A stretch of 64,000 bases of DNA. Source: Verticillium longisporum. Lineage: Eukaryota > Ascomycota > Sordariomycetes > Glomerellales > Plectosphaerellaceae. Each line of letters begins with the position of its first letter. Position 1 is the first letter of the stretch. Below, one piece after another: positions 22,021 through 33,334 of this stretch. The stretch is taken from the NCBI GenBank assembly GCA_019188255.1, contig JAETXT010000002.1, forward strand, positions 3,844,001-3,908,000, read 5' to 3'. A program made the position numbers and the translations under genes. Below the pieces are notes generated by a model. The model was given only the letters and a program-made list of their open reading frames with translations. It did no database searches and was not told where the DNA came from.

Positions 22021-23710
22021 TTACATGCTCTGGGCTTGGATGCGCGCCGGCTAAACAATTCACATCAGTATTCAGCCGCCGGAAGAGTTGGCCGGGTGTC
22101 GCCACTTACAGGACTGTTGAGCATGCTCTGACGCTTGTTCCGCCCCTTCTTGATGTGGCTCTTGAGAGCGCTCGAATCGAGCGGCTTGAGCAGTCCAAAA
22201 CTGCAGAGCAACTCGGATGACACGGACATGACGGCGCCCCAGTTGTCAAACTCGCCGCAGTACTAAAAGTTCACGAGTCAGCCTACCGATTCGCCTGCCT
22301 GCCTGCCTGCCTGCCTTGGCGTGCGGGGAACACTTACGTTGGGAGCACTGAAAACCGTCACCAAAAGTCTGTCTGTGAAGAACTCGTAGCCGTCTTCGAC
22401 GACCATGTGTGCGCGGCAGATCAGATCAAAGTCGTGCTTGGCCAGGAAATCTTCAATGACCGTCTTGCCAAAACAATAACTGACGCCGCGCTCGTTCGCT
22501 TCCCAGTCGCTATCCATCTCGGCAGGGTCAGCCCACACCAAATCGTTGAGAAGACCGTAGTCGGGAATGTCGGTTGGTCGGGCGATGCCCCGAATGTCAT
22601 CCATGTGATTCAGTGCCGGCGAGAGACCACCGTGCACGCAGAAGATCTTGCCGGCGACAACGGCAGCAATGGGCAGCGTGTTGAAGCAGTCGATGAACGT
22701 CTTCCAGATCTTGACGTTGCACCTGCGTTTGCATTCGTCGTAGAAGCCGTAGACGCGCGTGACGTTGGCGCACTCGTGGTTGCCGCGCAGGAGGAAAAAG
22801 TTGTCGGGGAACTTGACTTTGTAGCAGAGAAGCAGCAGAATCGTCTCGAGCGACTGCTTGCCGCGGTCGACGTAATCGCCGAGGAAGAGGTAGTTTGAAG
22901 ACGGCGGGAAGCCGCACATCTCGAACATGCGGATGAGGTCGGTGTACTGGCCGTGGACATCGCCGACAATCTTGACGGGGGCGTCGAGCTCGAGCAGCGC
23001 GGGCTGCGTCAGGAGCACCTCGCGAGCGCGTTGGCAAATGGCGACAATCTCGGCATTCTTAAGGCAGACTCCCTTGGTCACCTTGCCGGCGTAGGCTGCG
23101 TCCAGCAAGCGCTTGATGTAGTCGTCGAGATCCATGTCTTTGATCTCGCCCATGGCGACGCCCGTAGGCGCATCGGCCTGCGGGGTGTTGTCGTCGACCG
23201 CAGCCTCGGAAATGGGGATCTCGCCATCGGTCTTGCTGAGGATGGACTTGCCAGGCGCTTGGAGATGGGTGTTGAGGCTGGCGCTGGCGCAGGGCGGCTG
23301 ATCGGAGACGTGATCGACCTCACCGGAAGCCTGGGCCGCACTGACGTCGTGGAAGCCCTTTTGGGTGTGGTGCACGGGGACGGGGGTGGTTGGAGGTCGT
23401 CGACGGGCGAGTCGAGCTCGCTCAGGGCGCCGCCGCCACCAGGGCTCATGGGCGACGAGATGGAGTCGTGGCGGCTGCCGCGGGACGTGGCCGACCGGCC
23501 GCTCTTGCCTGACTTGACCGAAGCTGCGTCGTCGTTATTGGCGGACATGGAAGCTCGGGGGCTGTCGGTGGACTTGTTGGTAATCTTGGAGCGCAGAGAC
23601 CGGAATGAGCGCGATGACTCTTTCGTGTCGGATCGGGAGAAGGACGAGTACGACTTGAAGTCGTCAGGCCCATCCTTGGAGCCCTTATCCTTGGAAGGCT
23701 GGTTGCCCAT
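22021..23710 (-). CDS. PPZ1: PPZ-type serine/threonine protein phosphatase (PP1-like), frame break in the N-terminal part
   Basis: Exons 23710-22338, 22262-22110 and 22050-22021, with introns GTAAGT...TTTTAG (containing CCTG repeats) and GTAAGT...TTTAG. The N-terminus MGNQPSK is a classic N-myristoylation signal, as in yeast Ppz1, followed by about 190 Ser-rich low-complexity residues. The catalytic domain has the metal-binding motifs GDVHGQ, GDYVDRG, GNHE and FCVHGGLSP, then FSAPNYCGEFDN across the second junction. The tail is [14 protein letters not shown]. Ppz phosphatases control potassium/sodium homeostasis and cell-wall integrity. The N-terminal and catalytic frames differ: one base appears missing in a G5 run (plus strand 23382-23386). 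Restoring one base would give 518 aa. All catalytic residues are intact, so an assembly error is likelier than a pseudogene. Confidence 0.9.
22291..22319 (+). repeat. Tetranucleotide repeat (GCCT)n in a PPZ intron
   Basis: Five to six tandem GCCT units lie inside the 75-nt second-to-last intron of the phosphatase gene, between the branch region and donor. Confidence 0.8.
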
Positions 23711-26700
23711 GATGCAGAATCAGAGAGCACTGCGAGGTAACGAATGATTTGCGTCGCTATGCCTGTCCGGCTGGTCCTAGGGAGGGTAGAAGATGTGATC
23801 TAGGACGGACAGGAAGCGGGTGGAGGGGGAGGAGCGGCGACCAGCGGAGGCGTCCGTTTTCGGGAACGGGAGGCGGGTGGCCTGGGAGCTGGGCTATGCG
23901 AGATGAATTCGGTCGGGTTGAAAAGGAAGGCGGTTTGTCACTGGCAATTATCGTCAATCAGCAGCAGTCGGCGATCTCGGTTGGCTCGATGACGAATTGG
24001 TGCTGCTATCGGGAGCGCACGTTGGTGGGCTTGATCGGAGAATGCGGGTGATGCGGTGAAGCTGAATCAAGTCTCTGCGTCAGCCTTGTCCGACATGCTC
24101 AGAGCCAAGGTATTGGGTGGTGAGAGGTTGAGTTCGGGTGGTGGGAGGGGGCCGTGAGACCAAGACACAAGATGCAGGACCCGCTCGATGACCGCACGGC
24201 GGGACAAAGACAGGCGCTTGCTTATCAGGCAGCTGAGGGTGGAAGATAGGTACCTGACGGTTTTGTCTGTTTGAGATGATGTGTCGGGTCGAGAAAGCTG
24301 GTAAGAGCTGAGCAGGATGCAAGGTCGAGTTGACAGAGGGGGAGACGATGAATAGCGGCGAGGAGAGGTGGAGAGGAGAAGATGCAACGTGATGGTGGTG
24401 GTTGCGGCGGTGGGTGGTAGAAGTTGCTAGTCGGTCTACCTTAGTTCGGTCAGAGAGAGCGAGAGTAGAGAGGGTGCTTGGAGCTGATGACCAACTGGGC
24501 CCGGCGGGATGGCGGAGGTGGTGGTTGGAGGAGAGAATGCCAAGGTTTTGTATCGAACCTAGGCCTGTCCAGTGTGCGTGGCTGCCCTGTACGTTGCTGT
24601 TCGCTAGGGTGCTTCGGGGCTCCTCCCAAGGAGCTTGGGGCGGGTCGACTGGGGTGGTCGGTCGGTCGGTCAGCGGAGCTTAGGGAGGTAGGCACCGTCG
24701 GTCGGCCAGGAGTTCAGGCGCTGTCAGTGCTTTCCCTGGCCGTTTCCCTGTCGCTCCAGTCCTCCTTCAATTCACGTTCGTCGTCAAACAGTTCCCCTCT
24801 TTAATAGCCACGTATTCGTCTACGAGGCTCACAGTTCTGTGTTGCCGATGACCCCAACTCTGACTGACGCCTCTGCCCCCCCTCCTGCCGCCTGCCGCCA
24901 TGGCGAGATCAATGTGTGGGTATATGGCCTGGGACCCTATACAGACTGAACGTTCCTGTCCAGCCCACCCTCCATGACCGGACCCTTATCGAGCGCCGCA
25001 TCCAGCCTGGCTTGGCTGTCACCAATGGGGGCGCCCAGATGAAGCAGCAACTGTGCCAGCGACCACCACATCTACCAGGATCACGTTGAAAGCTTGCAGA
25101 GGAGGCCACCATGGCCAAAGGAGCAAGACGGACCGACGTCAAATTACGCCACGATGCTATTCAAGCGCAAGAGTCAGTCCCGGCTGAGAGGGTTGGTCAC
25201 GATAGGGAAAATGTCGAGCCCTGGCTGGCTGAGGGTCCTGCGAACTAGAGGGCCGCCTCGACCCCATCGACGCCGGCTGGCGCAGGCGACGGACCACGCT
25301 TGGCCCAGCGCCGGCCCATGATCCCCGCGCTCGTGGGCAGGCAGAGCCAGGGGGTTGGAACGGAAGGTTTCTGCTGAATGGGCAAATGGTTTGATGTCAA
25401 GTGACCACAAATCCCAGGAAACACAAGTCCCCAGGAACTAAGCTTGGCTGAGACGGGCAACGCGAGGGGCGGGTGACCTCTACTTTGCGCAAATGCCATG
25501 CCAGGGCCAGCCTTGCAATAGTCCAGCCAGCTTTGGGGTTCATTCGAGGCTCGGGTCACATGCTCTGTGGTAAAGGGTGGGACTCGGCGGAACGAAGGCC
25601 TTGCTGCAGTGCAACGAGAATGAGCCCGCCCGGTGGCACATCACCCTGGGGGATGCCCGTCTCTACCGTGCAGGCCCCTTCGCCGATCGGAGCCATCGGC
25701 CTTGACGGCCTACATCCGCGTGGCTCGTCGGGGTATTGCAGCAGTAGTATCCTTATTTTACTGGTCGTGACACTGCTCGAAAGGCCACACGATCGGACCA
25801 GCTCAATCGGCTCGGAGCGGTGGCCTGGGGCCTTCCCTGTTGTCGGCCTTGGCCATATGCAGATGTCTTCGATAATCACCTTGGCATCAGCGGATTTCTG
25901 GCCCGCAGTGCGGTGAAGGATTCCTCAAGAGTTTGCGGTTTCGTCGGGGTGATCAACCTGGGATGCCATGTTGGTTTCGCATCTTAATCATCAGGCCAAA
26001 CCCACTGACCATACCTTATTTTAAGACTACTGTCCCATCGTGTGATTCTTTCACCGCGGTCGAGCCCCTTGGGAAATGATCTGGGCCGAGGATGGGCGAG
26101 GTACACGTTGACGTTTCGCCGCTCGCTTCAAAACTCGTATCGTTGGCTATTTTGCCACCTTGTTGGTGTTCAAGAATCACGAGCTCCGAATGATCAATTG
26201 AGCAGCACTACGGTCTGGTGTGTTGAGGTAGGAGTGAGACAGACACGGGCGAGAGAGCGGTTCGTTTAGCAAAACAAATCAGACTTTTGGCAAACATTTT
26301 GCTTGATACACGTTTAAAAGGCGGATTGCCGATCCCAGTGCAGTTGATCACATCACCATGCGCAGTGCCTTACCTCATCAGCCACACTGCCAATGAAGGC
26401 ATACTCAGGGTACAGCTGACGTGGACACAGCGCACAGCGATGAGTGCTCGGTTCTATAATTAGGTAGGAGCGTCCGCCTTGTTGGCTTGTTGCCTGGGCG
26501 GTGGTGTGGTGGATGAGTGACAAGCCGCACTCAATCAACCTGTGGAGGGGGCTTAGCAGTGAGGTGGGGCCAGCAGAAAGCCGTCCACACAGCACCCGCA
26601 GCACCACAGCAGCAGGCGGAAAGGCCAGGGGGACAGGCACCAGACAGACGGGCACAACAGCAGCCGAGAAGGGGAGAATGAGCTGTGGTTTGCGGCTCAG

Positions 26701-28040
26701 CCTCTCGGGGATGACGAACAGGGGCTGCTTGTTTGAGGGGTCAAGACTGCCGTCTGCTTGAGCTGCCAAGGCTGGTAGGAGATTCCCGTGTCGCGGTCTT
26801 GACTCGGCACCACGCAAATTGCCTTTTCGGGCTGCGCAGCGTGTGTTTGTCACGGGTGAGAGGTAGGGGGAGCAGAGGCTTAGGGAGACGACGACGACGG
26901 TGGATCAGAGCTCGACTCAGGCTCTTCGGCAATCGCGATGGTCTTGAATTGTTGGGAGAGGGTGAAGGTAGGAAGGATCAAGCTGGATCAAGCAAGTGGG
27001 CGAGCGGCGGATGCGTGAGGATGCCAATTCGTTTCCCATCTTACTGTCAGCAATGAGAATAGTCAGCATGGAAAAGAATCAGCATGGAAAAGAGTCAGCA
27101 TTGAAAAGAAAAATGCCGTGCTGGCTGCGAAAAATGCAGGCTTGGCTTGGCTGGCTCAAGGCATAGCATCTTGGGCTGAGAGCCACTGTTTCAGCTTGCT
27201 GCTTTTGGTGGTGACGGTTCACTGGGAAATGGCCACAACAAGTGATGGCTGATCTAGGAAAGATGGCTGGTGAGGGATGACGCAAGTACTTCCCCACGTC
27301 GAGGACCGCAGACTGTACTTGTTACGTCGTGACGCCTCATCGAAGACCCCTCTCAGCCAGGATGTGCTCTCCACTGCCGGGCTCTCTACCTCTCTACTAG
27401 CCAGCGGGTACTAGCCAGCGGGTACGCGTATGGGCCATCTTCGCAGGTAGCTGCGACGGGCAATTCTGCCCACAGGTACCTAAGGTAGGTACCGCGATGG
27501 TGTAGCAGTGGTGTGCACAGCATTGGGCGTTGGAGAGAGGCTTGCTGGGGCTGAGTGTTGGCTTGAGTGGAGACGGCCCTCACTGGAGAGCTCCCGGGGC
27601 CCCTGTCTATCACTGCCCATCAGTGGAGCGAAACCAAAGAGCTCACTCGCTTTGCCCGCCTGCGCCACTCGGTCGTTTCCCAGGGCCGCGTAAGGTGCAG
27701 CCCATCCCGCCCTTCCTGCCATTCCCATGGATCGATGGCCCAGTATAAGTAAATGCGTTGTTGCTGTTGCTAACATTCCTGTACCGCCATCTACCTCTCG
27801 TCTCTCATCTTCACCCCGTCCCCCCTTTCGACTGTGAATACTCCATTCGATACCATCAGACGCATCGGTATTCGATATCTCTCGCTACAACAACCCATCA
27901 ACACTTGCATTCGCTACAAGTGCCACCCTCGCTCGACCACCCGTCTACCACCACACCAGACGAGTACCACCCTCGTCACCCCGAACAACCAATCCCCCAC
28001 AAGCAACACAACACATTAGATCAGCCTTACAACCTTAATT
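23711..28040. other. Gene-free interval, 4.3 kb, between divergent PPZ and SUR7 genes
   Basis: No ORF here resembles a known family, and no splice combination gave a convincing protein. The part next to PPZ (23.7-24.8 kb) is purine-rich on the plus strand and probably includes a long PPZ 5' leader. The part next to SUR7 (27.77-28.04 kb) is CT-rich and leader-like. Also present are palindromic GGTACC/CCTAGGT-type tracts (24246, 27473-27495) and a duplicated 14-mer TAGCCAGCGGGTAC near 27399-27426. Long upstream regions are common for fungal signalling genes. Confidence 0.55.
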
Positions 28041-29057
28041 ATGGGTGTCGGTCGCTTTCTCTGCGTGGCTCTGCCGTTTATACTGTCCACGGCATCCCTC
28101 ATCTTCCTCCTCATCGCCTGTCTTGGCGGTGTCTCCAACAAGGACCTGTACATGTTCCGCGTGAACACGACAAAGCTCGAGATCAACCCCGCCGACTTTA
28201 GGGACATTGTATCCGATATTCTCTCTCGCGATGTGCTGCCCGAGGTCAACGTTGTCGCTCGCCAGGACGCTTCCGATATTGAGGGCGCTGTTGGCGACGC
28301 TCTGACGAACAACATCACGGCCAAGGCCCTCGGCCTCGACAACGTCTACGATGTTGCGCTCTGGGGCTACTGCACGACCGACAACAAGGGCGACCGCAGC
28401 TGCACCGATCCCCAGTTTGACTGGGCTCACAAGCAGCTCAACACGTCTTTTATTGAGGGCGTCGGCGATGTCGCCGGTCGCCGCGTCGAGCTTCCCTCGG
28501 AGGTCGAGGACTCGCTGAAGCTCTTCAACACGGTGGTCAAGTGGACTCAGGTCGCGTACATCGTCGCCTTCATCTCTCTGGCGCTGTCTGTCATCTTTGG
28601 CATCTTCGCCAACTGCACGCGCGTCATGTCTTGCGTCACCTTCCTCGTCGCGCAGGTGGCCTCGATCGCCGTCGTCGCCTCGGCCGCCCTCTCCACCGCC
28701 ATGTCCTCCATTGTCGTCGGCGCCATCAAGGGTACGGGCAGGTGGTACGGCGTGGATGCCGGCTTCGATACGACGTTCCTTGCACTCGTCTGGATCTCGG
28801 CGGCGTGCGCTCTCGGTGCCGGTTTCTTCTGGATGTTCACCATCTGCTGCTGCGCACCAAGCCACAACTCGCGCGATCGCAAGAGCCGCAACCGTGGCTC
28901 GACCGATGCCGAGAAGCTCCTGCCCGGTGGCAACTCGTACCAGCCCCTCGCCTCGCCCGCGAACCAGGGCTTCTACAACCCCCAGCAGCCGACCTCGTTC
29001 GGCGAACCTCACGCTACTCGCGAGATGGCGTACGAGCCCTACTCGCATCGTCAGTAA
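28041..29057 (+). CDS. SUR7/PalI-family four-TM plasma membrane protein
   Basis: Single-exon gene of 338 aa. TM1 (residues about 8-28, LCVALPFILSTASLIFLLIACLGG) starts almost at the N-terminus, as in SUR7/PalI proteins. An extracellular loop of about 130 aa follows, with the WGYCTTDNKGDRSC region carrying the paired cysteines of claudin-like proteins. TM2-4 lie at about 168-190, 195-222 and 250-275, then a CCC-containing stretch (possible palmitoylation) and a hydrophilic C-tail of about 60 aa rich in Pro/Gln. Family members organise eisosome/MCC membrane domains or act in pH sensing (PalI); which applies here is not decidable. The upstream leader is long and CT-rich. Confidence 0.87.
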   Translation: MGVGRFLCVALPFILSTASLIFLLIACLGGVSNKDLYMFRVNTTKLEINPADFRDIVSDILSRDVLPEVNVVARQDASDIEGAVGDALTNNITAKALGLDNVYDVALWGYCTTDNKGDRSCTDPQFDWAHKQLNTSFIEGVGDVAGRRVELPSEVEDSLKLFNTVVKWTQVAYIVAFISLALSVIFGIFANCTRVMSCVTFLVAQVASIAVVASAALSTAMSSIVVGAIKGTGRWYGVDAGFDTTFLALVWISAACALGAGFFWMFTICCCAPSHNSRDRKSRNRGSTDAEKLLPGGNSYQPLASPANQGFYNPQQPTSFGEPHATREMAYEPYSHRQ

Positions 29058-29624
29058 AACATGACGGTGGAGCGACGTGGTTTTATGGCGTTTGCGGCTC
29101 GAATTCTCTTTTTTTCTTCCTCACGATAAGCGATGAACGATGGGTCAGAGACGTTCCAGATGGGACAGACTACATAGGATAGGTCATGGAAATACCCAGA
29201 CGGGTGGATGAAGCCTTGGCGGTACTAGAATATATTGATGAAGTAATGATTCTACAAACCAACATTTTGAGAGATGAAGTGATGCTCATGGCTCGTCGTC
29301 GTGCTGTGTCTGTGCTTGACTGCGTCGTGGAAGAGAACTGGATCTGGAAGGTGGGGCTCCCATGACGGGCAGGCACTCGATGAGTCGAACCGACGAAAAT
29401 CTCCAAAAACCTCAACTCCTTTCAGCGTTCAGCGTTCAGCGTCCAGCCGGTGAAGAGCTCCAATTTTGCTTCATCAACACAATTACGTCTCATGTATTGA
29501 TGCTCTACATACTCTTCTCCCTCTCCTTTGTCTCATTCATCTGTGCTAGCGGTCCGTCGCTAGAATTTACCCCGCCACAGCTACGGTCAGGTTCATGGAG
29601 GGGCAATCCACCAAACCACCCACC
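29058..29624. other. Intergenic, 567 bp
   Basis: SUR7 3' UTR and WDR6 upstream sequence. Nothing else was recognised. Confidence 0.6.
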
Positions 29625-32600
29625 ATGAGCACCTCAGTATGAGCCTCGAATGATGGACCATTCTTCGCCAAGACACTGACAAATCACAGTATCCCCTCCA
29701 GAGGACATCCCTTCTGGTTCCCATCACCGCCCTCGCCTTCTTGTCATCCTCCACGCCAACCCTCCTTGTCGCGGAAGACAACCTCCTCAAAGCCTACGAC
29801 ACATCAACACACACCCTCCGCCTCACCCTCCGCGTCTTCCACGCCCAGACCATCCACGGCATCGTCATCAGCGGCGACCTCATCCTCCTATGGGGCAACC
29901 AATCCGTCACCGCCCTGCCCACCCCCGCCCTCGAGGCCGCCCTGACCGGCGGCGGCGAACCCCCCGCGCCCCTCGCAGAAGTCAAAGCCCACGACTGGCT
30001 CTTCAGCGCCACCGTCTCGCCCGCGGGCCGCATCGCCTTCGTGACGGCCCACAACGAGCTCCTCGAAGCCACCTACGACGCCGCGGCCCACAAGCTCGTC
30101 CTCGGCCGCATCGTCGCCCCCGCGCGTCCCGGCCTGTACGCGGCCAGGGCGGCGTGGACGGCGCCCGCGACGCTGCTGGTCGCGGGCGGCACGGCCTTTG
30201 GCGAGATTGTCGTGTGGACGTGCGAGCTGCCCGCTGCCGGGCCGCCGAGCTGCGAGGTGCTCTCCGTCTTTGCGGGGCACGAGGGCTCCATCTTTGGCGT
30301 GGACATTTCGCCCGAGTTTGAGGGTGCCGGGGGGCCGCCGGGAGAGAGGATGCGCTTGCTGGCGAGCTGTAGCGATGACCGGACGATCCGGCTGTGGGAT
30401 GTCTCCAAGGCGTCGTTGGAGAGGGGCGTCGTGCGGGCTTCGTTTGGGGAGGCGCGCGAGACGGGGTTTGGCAGCGTTGACCTCTCTGCTGTGGCGGATG
30501 CGTCGAGTGCCCCGGTTGCGGTGGCCATGGGGCATGGTTCGCGGATCTGGCATGTCAAATTCGCGGGGCATGGTCTTGGCTTCGACAAGGGCCAGGTCGT
30601 GATGCCGGTCTATTCATTCGGGGAGGATGCCACGGTGCACAAGTGGCGGTTGGAGGTGGATGTTGCGGCGTGGCAGGCGAGGAGAGCTTCTGCCGAGGCA
30701 GGCGACGGAGGCGCGGGAAAGCTTATACTGCGAGAAACGTTTGCACACCACGACGGGAAGCACATCTGGGCGGCAGCTGTTGAGCCCCTGAAGCAAGGGG
30801 GCTCTCTGATCGCCACTGGAGGTGCGGATGCGAGAGTCAACCTCATCACTGACGATGTAGACACGACAGCGAGCGGCGAGGGCAGCAACGGGCTCGATAC
30901 GCTTCCGAGTGAGCTTTCCCAGCTCGTCTTTGAGGACATCCTACGTCGGCTGCCGCCATCAAATCAGGAATACCCGCCACCTTCGAGGAAACGGCCCGAA
31001 GGATTTCAGAACTTTGTCTTCATCTCTCAGAATACGTTGCTTGCTGCAAGCACCAGAGGAAGGATCCTCTTGGGAACGTTTGGGGCAGATCTATCGTGGG
31101 AAGAGATTTCTTACGAAGGCCAACACGGTCGCGACCTGGCATTCTGCACTACAATCAGGAGTCCTGCCCCTGGCGTAGCCATCTTAGGGACGGCCACGAA
31201 GAAGCTGTTTCTGTACAAGGACTCGACGGTCAAGGAAATCACCGTCATGAACGGCAAGATCTCCGACATCTTCGTCGTCAAGCCACTCAGTGACGATAGC
31301 CCTTTGGTGGCGGAGCTTCTCGTTATGATGATAGGAGGTCCAGACGTTATGCAGCTCCTGACGGTCGACATATCCTCCGTCACCGTTACCTCCAGCCTTT
31401 CTGTCCCCGGTCAACAAGCTAGCTACGTCGCGACAGCAGCCCATCTAGTCGGCGATGTTTTGATCATTGGCTCTCGCCATGGTCACATCTCCCTCTTTCA
31501 ACGCTCTCCTACTGAATTGACGCTTCAATCACCCATCGTTCGTCATACAGTAGACACGATCACTTCGATCATCTCCCTCCCGACCTCTCTCAACGGAGAA
31601 ACCCACCTCCTCATCACAGCTCGCGACGCTCACTACCGGCTCTACGCTCTCCTCTCATCCCCCAAACCCCACCTCACACTCCTCCACCAGACGCATGTGC
31701 CATCCCTCACCACCATTGAATCAGCCCACATCTCCCCCGACCACGACCTCCTCCTGACGGGCTTCCGCAGCAGGCTCTTCGCCCTCTACAACGAAACCAC
31801 CCGCCGCGACATCCACACCCACGACGTCGGAGGCCCCAACCGCATCTGGTCCGCCCCAGCCCCCGCCTCCTCCCCGCTCCGCATCGCCTACGCCAGGGCA
31901 GGCATCCTCCTCCTCAAAACCCAGCACCACCCGCCCCACGAGGTCCTCAAATCCGGCACCCACGGCCGCGAGATCCGCGCCGTCGCCTGCGCCAACGGGC
32001 CCTACCTCGCCACCGCGAGCGAGGACACCTCCATCCGCCTCTGGCACGACGGCCGCTGCGTCGCGAGCCTCAAGAGCCACCGCGCCGGCCTCCAGGGTCT
32101 GCGCTGGCTCGCCGACCGCGGCGACGGGGCTCTGCTCTTCAGCTGCGGCGGCAATGAGGAGTTTGTCGTGTGGAGGGTGCGGCGGCTCCCCGGCGCCGGC
32201 GCCGCCTTCTCTGGCCCGGCCGTCGTGCGGGAGGCGGTCTGGGCGGATAAGAGCCCCGATGGCGATCTGCGCATTCTCGACTTTGACATCACTGCCGGAG
32301 AAGGAGGCGTCGTCGTGAGCATGGTTTTCTCAAACTCGACAGTGGGCACGTATCTCTACGACGGTGGCCAGTTCACACTCCTGGCCAAGGGACGGTACAC
32401 CGGTGCTTGCTTGACGAGAGTGAGACATCTCCGCGTAGACGGCGCAGAGCTCGAGATCGTAATGGCAGCCACGGACGGCCATCTCGGCGTCTGGATCGCG
32501 CAAAGGGGCGAACCGGGCGCTGCGGGGGAATACGCCCTCCAGACGACGGCAAGGCTGCACCAGAGCTCCGTCAAGGCGCTGGACATGAGCACTCTCGACC

Positions 32601-33043
32601 ACGACGGCGCGGAGATGCGCCTCCTCCTGACCGGCGGCGACGACAACGGCCTCGGTATAACTGTGCTCCAGCGGCGGGCTGGCGAGTACGAGTTCGTCTC
32701 CAAGACGGGCGTCAAGGGCGCTCATGCGGCGGCTATCAACGGCCTCGCGATTCTGCAGACGGCGCCGCTGAGCGCGGAGAAGCAAGCGCGGCGGACGACG
32801 TTTGCTACGGTTAGCAACGACCAGCGCGTGAAGGTGTGGTCCCTAAGATGGGGCCTGACGGAGCATGATGAGGCGCAGCTCACTCTGTTGGCGAACGAGA
32901 ACAGCGGTGTTGCAGACCCAGGCGATCTTGATGTTCTTGACGGGGCTGAGGAGGAGGATTTTAGAGAAATTGTAGTTGTGGGTGTCGGCATGGAGACCTG
33001 GCGTTTTGATCTCGCAGGAAAGGGAACATTACGTAGATCTTAG
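29625..33043 (+). CDS. TRM734: WD-repeat protein WDR6/Trm734 (Rtt10) family, tRNA Nm34 methyltransferase partner
   Basis: A 12-nt first exon (29625-29636, start in CCACCATGAGC) is spliced over a 53-nt intron (branch CACTGAC) to exon 29690-33043, giving 1121 aa. The spliced start (MSTS then YPLQRTSLLVPITALAF) resembles WDR6 orthologues, which begin with a short PITAL-type strand. WD motifs are spread over the whole length: SCSDDRTIRLWDV, SRIWHVKF, SEDTSIRLW, SNDQRVKVWSL. In yeast, Trm734 pairs with Trm7 for 2'-O-methylation of tRNA position 34; WDR6 pairs with FTSJ1 in animals. Assignment rests on overall architecture and motif spacing. A generic WD40 scaffold is the alternative. Confidence 0.8.
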
Positions 33044-33334
33044 ATACCCTTGATGATAGGCAAAGGTAGTAGACGATCCGGAAGTTAGAGCCATCATAAT
33101 AATGGAATTGTGATACCAATCACTCGTCATGTCTTATTATAAACCATGGCGGCATCTTCAACTAGAGTGCTGGAGTCAAAATCATTGTCAAGGCTGTGCC
33201 ATGCATAGTAAAAAGACATGTCACCACACGCAGCGGAATCCAAATGAAATAAATCGTCATTGAGCGTCTCGCCCATGAAGGGTATCCAATGCCTAAGTAA
33301 GCAAAATGAAAACAACCACGCTATGCAGCTTCCC

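Noticed and set aside
23375..23420. Hidden 47-nt intron as explanation of the PPZ frame change
   Set aside because: A GTCGAC...AAAAG intron would keep phase but has a poor donor and no branch site. A single missing base in the G5 run is simpler.
28035..29048. 337-codon minus-strand ORF opposite SUR7
   Set aside because: Antisense shadow. The plus strand shows the full four-TM SUR7 architecture.
29357..29410. Minus-strand GGTTCGACTC resembling a tRNA B box
   Set aside because: No acceptor or anticodon stem can be paired around it, so it is not a tRNA gene.
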